Shown piece after piece: positions 13,863-15,506 of a stretch of DNA of 15,506 nt. The stretch comes from Deltaproteobacteria bacterium (GTDB lineage: Bacteria; Desulfobacterota; Binatia; UBA9968), in NCBI GenBank assembly GCA_016183145.1, contig JACPFE010000488.1, positions 1 to 15,506 of the forward strand, written 5' to 3'. The notes beneath the pieces are model-generated. The model was not told the DNA's origin and searched no databases. It worked only from the letters and a program-made list of their open reading frames with translations. Made by a program: the position numbers and the translations under genes. The stretch's first letter is position 1. Each line of letters starts with the position of its first letter.

Positions 13863-14405
13863 ATGCGGGTGGAAAGAAACATCTCAATTCGGCCGTATCG
13901 CCTCGACGATGCGGCGGCGCTCTACGAGGCGGCAATCGAATCCGTGTCTGAGGTCCGGCCATTCATGCCATGGTGCCGTCCTGATCTGACGGTGGACGCG
14001 GCCCGTTGCTGGATCGAGGCTCAGGTGTCGGCCTTCGAAGCTAGCAAAGCTTTCGAATTCGTCATCTTGGCGCCGGACGGCCGCTTTCTCGGAAGTTGCG
14101 GTCTCAATCAGATTGACGAGGCGAATCATCGAGCGAACTTAGCATACTGGGTGCGCTCTTCGGCTACCGGCCATGGCGTTGCCACGACGGCTATCCGGCA
14201 ATTGGTCCAGTGGGCATTCAATAATACACCTCTCGTTCGCTTGGAAGTGGTTGTGTCAACGGAGAACGCGGCGAGTCTTCGAGTCGCAGAGAAGTCGGGT
14301 GCCCTGAGCGAGGGTGTTCTCAAGAAGCGTTTGTTGCTGCATGGGATGTGGCACGACGCGGTCATGCTCTCGTTTGTGCGCACTGGCAAGTTATCGCGTC
14401 ACTGA
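13863..14405 (+). CDS. GNAT family N-acetyltransferase (RimJ/RimL-like)
   Basis: A 180-residue acetyltransferase. The pattern RPYRLDDAAALYEAAIES (10-27), GRFLGSCGLNQIDEANHRANLAYWV (73-97) and the acetyl-CoA loop R98SSATG103HG105VA (98-107) is typical of RimJ/RimL-type GNATs, with EVVVSTENAASLRVAEKSGA near the end. It transfers an acetyl group to a protein N-terminus or a small amine; the substrate is unknown. ATG 13863 has no ribosome-binding site visible and starts only 44 bases after the toxin gene. It is followed 40 bases later by the receptor gene, with which it may be cotranscribed. Confidence 0.85.
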   Translation: MRVERNISIRPYRLDDAAALYEAAIESVSEVRPFMPWCRPDLTVDAARCWIEAQVSAFEASKAFEFVILAPDGRFLGSCGLNQIDEANHRANLAYWVRSSATGHGVATTAIRQLVQWAFNNTPLVRLEVVVSTENAASLRVAEKSGALSEGVLKKRLLLHGMWHDAVMLSFVRTGKLSRH

Positions 14406-14445
14406 ATACTGAACTAACTAAACCAAACGACCAGGAGGAGAGATC

Positions 14446-15426
14446 ATGAAGAACGTTCAGGCGATTGTCTTTTTGTTACTGGTTGCCGCAACTTCTGCCG
14501 CATCGGCTCAAGAGAAAGTACTATTTCCGGTCGGCGCGTCTTCCAAAACCCTGGGATATAGCCCTCTTTGGGTCGCCTCGAAGCAAGGCTTTTTCTCACA
14601 GCAGGGGTTGGATGCGCAGGTCATTCTGCTGCGCGGCACGCCTCAAGCCGTTCAGGCGCTCATAGCCGGGTCCCTCTATGTTGCCTCTGGCGGCCCGGAA
14701 TCATTCATCGAGGTGTCGGAGCGCGGCGTGGAAACCGTCTTCATTGGCGGCATCATCAACGGTCTTTCCCATTTCATAATCGGCGGGAAGAACTACAAGA
14801 GCTACGAGAGTCTGCGCGGCGCAACTCTCGGCGGCTCTTCGCTGACGGGGGGAACTGTTACCGCGCTGAAGCAAGTGCTTAAGGCCAAAGGGCTCGAGTA
14901 CCCTCGCGACTATAACATCCTTGTCATAGCAGGGGGATCTTCAGCGAATCTGGCGGCAATGGCCTCGGGGCAAATTGCGGCCACGACGGTCGCCGTGCCA
15001 TTGAACTTTGCCGCGGAGGAAGCCGGATTCAACCTGATCGGCAGACTTGCAGAAGTCGTTCCCAACTACGAGCAAACCGCAGTGGCAGCAAAACGCTCCT
15101 GGGCGGAGAAAAACCGGCCGCTTGTGGTCCGCTTCATGAAAGCGATGATTCAAGCGCATCGTTGGCTCTATGCAAACAAAGAGCTCGCCGTGGATTTTTT
15201 GGTCAAGGAAATGAAACTAAAGCCCGCTTACGCAAGAAAAGGATGGGAGTACTACACTGAAAATCAGCTCTGGCATCCGGACGGGGACGTGACCCTGGAG
15301 GGGCTGAAATACAACATTCAAATCTATTCAGAACAAACCCAGAGCAAGGGACCGCCGCTCACGCCGGCAAAGTACGTGGATCAGAGTTATCTAAAGGAAG
15401 CATTGAAACAACTGGCCGCGAAATGA
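14446..15426 (+). CDS. NMT1/SsuA-type ABC transporter substrate-binding protein
   Basis: A 326-residue periplasmic receptor, complete. GGAGGAG lies 6 bases before ATG 14446. A signal peptide runs to about residue 21 (SAASA-Q cut). The mature protein has the family pattern GYSPLWVASKQGFFSQQGLD, RGTPQAVQALIAGSLYVASGGPES, SLRGATLGGSSLTGGTVTALKQVL and a C-terminal AYARKGWEYYTENQLWHPDGDV region. It should bind a small organic solute (sulfonate, nitrile, aromatic acid or similar; not decidable). No permease or ATPase gene is in the window, so it is an orphan receptor or uses a distant transporter. It is a paralogue of the broken gene at 9401-10392. A weak hairpin region (about 15446-15483) follows. 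Confidence 0.9.
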   Translation: MKNVQAIVFLLLVAATSAASAQEKVLFPVGASSKTLGYSPLWVASKQGFFSQQGLDAQVILLRGTPQAVQALIAGSLYVASGGPESFIEVSERGVETVFIGGIINGLSHFIIGGKNYKSYESLRGATLGGSSLTGGTVTALKQVLKAKGLEYPRDYNILVIAGGSSANLAAMASGQIAATTVAVPLNFAAEEAGFNLIGRLAEVVPNYEQTAVAAKRSWAEKNRPLVVRFMKAMIQAHRWLYANKELAVDFLVKEMKLKPAYARKGWEYYTENQLWHPDGDVTLEGLKYNIQIYSEQTQSKGPPLTPAKYVDQSYLKEALKQLAAK

Positions 15427-15506
15427 AAATATTCAACGCCTGAATGCGGGAAAATTGGGGGCACTCTGAGCCCGTCTTTCCGCCAAATTAGTATTATGTC
15501 CCCGGA

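Noticed and set aside
13819..13875. Integron attC-like phrase CCCTAACAATTTGTTATGC before the acetyltransferase
   Set aside because: GNAT and toxin-antitoxin genes are typical cassette cargo, and AACAATTTGTT recalls an attC half-site. However, no matching GTTRRRY/RYYYAAC pair with a sensible attC spacing or hairpin was found, and no integrase is in the window.
15427..15506. A possible gene or terminator at the right edge
   Set aside because: The 80 bases hold only weak pairings (GCGGGAAA with TTTCCGCC) and no T-run. There is too little sequence to judge the next gene.

Overview
The window is about 15.5 kb of chromosomal DNA from a bacterium, GC-rich but not extreme. The mix of genes fits an uncultivated soil, sediment or groundwater lineage of the Binatota/Desulfobacterota, NC10 or Rokubacteria type: orphan periplasmic substrate-binding proteins, a UbiD-type decarboxylase, cupin proteins, a two-subunit GMC dehydrogenase and Tad pilus parts. 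That placement is inference from gene content. No rRNA, tRNA, CRISPR array or intact transposase gene was seen.

Layout. (1) Positions 1-2258, minus strand: the end of a Tad/Flp pilus-type operon with two TadE-like pseudopilins and a TadG-like von Willebrand factor A protein that runs off the left edge. Upstream lies a palindrome that also reads as a sigma-54 promoter. (2) 2877-6606, minus strand: DNA-3-methyladenine glycosylase I (tag), a small cupin, an Asp/Glu racemase-like protein whose only cysteine is out of the usual place, and a UbiD-family decarboxylase with its prenyl-FMN and catalytic residues intact. (3) 6607-7508: a divergent promoter pair separated by a MITE-like palindromic element, an unrecognised 164-aa gene, and a nested-palindrome terminator. 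(4) 7508-8548, minus strand: a two-domain cupin. (5) 8811-10392, plus strand: two decayed solute receptors, namely the C-terminal remnant of a TctC-type protein and an NMT1/SsuA-type protein broken by a 29-bp tandem duplication. (6) 10820-12948, plus strand: a GMC oxidoreductase with its gluconate-2-dehydrogenase-subunit-3-like partner. (7) 12948-13818, plus strand: a possible AbrB-like micro-ORF, then a Phd/ParE-type toxin-antitoxin pair whose antitoxin starts inside a repeat arm. (8) 13863-15426, plus strand: a GNAT acetyltransferase and an intact NMT1/SsuA-type receptor.

How the genes may work together. UbiD, the cupins, the racemase-like protein and the GMC pair suggest scattered catabolic steps on aromatic or other organic acids. 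The periplasmic receptors suggest scavenging of small organic solutes, but no permease or ATPase is present, so these receptors are orphans here. Nearly every intergenic gap holds palindromic or dispersed repeats, and the most informative oddities (the tandem duplication, the collapsed TctC gene, the repeat-borne antitoxin start, the element between divergent promoters) point to genome remodelling. I see no clear previously undescribed system; the best leads are listed in the findings.
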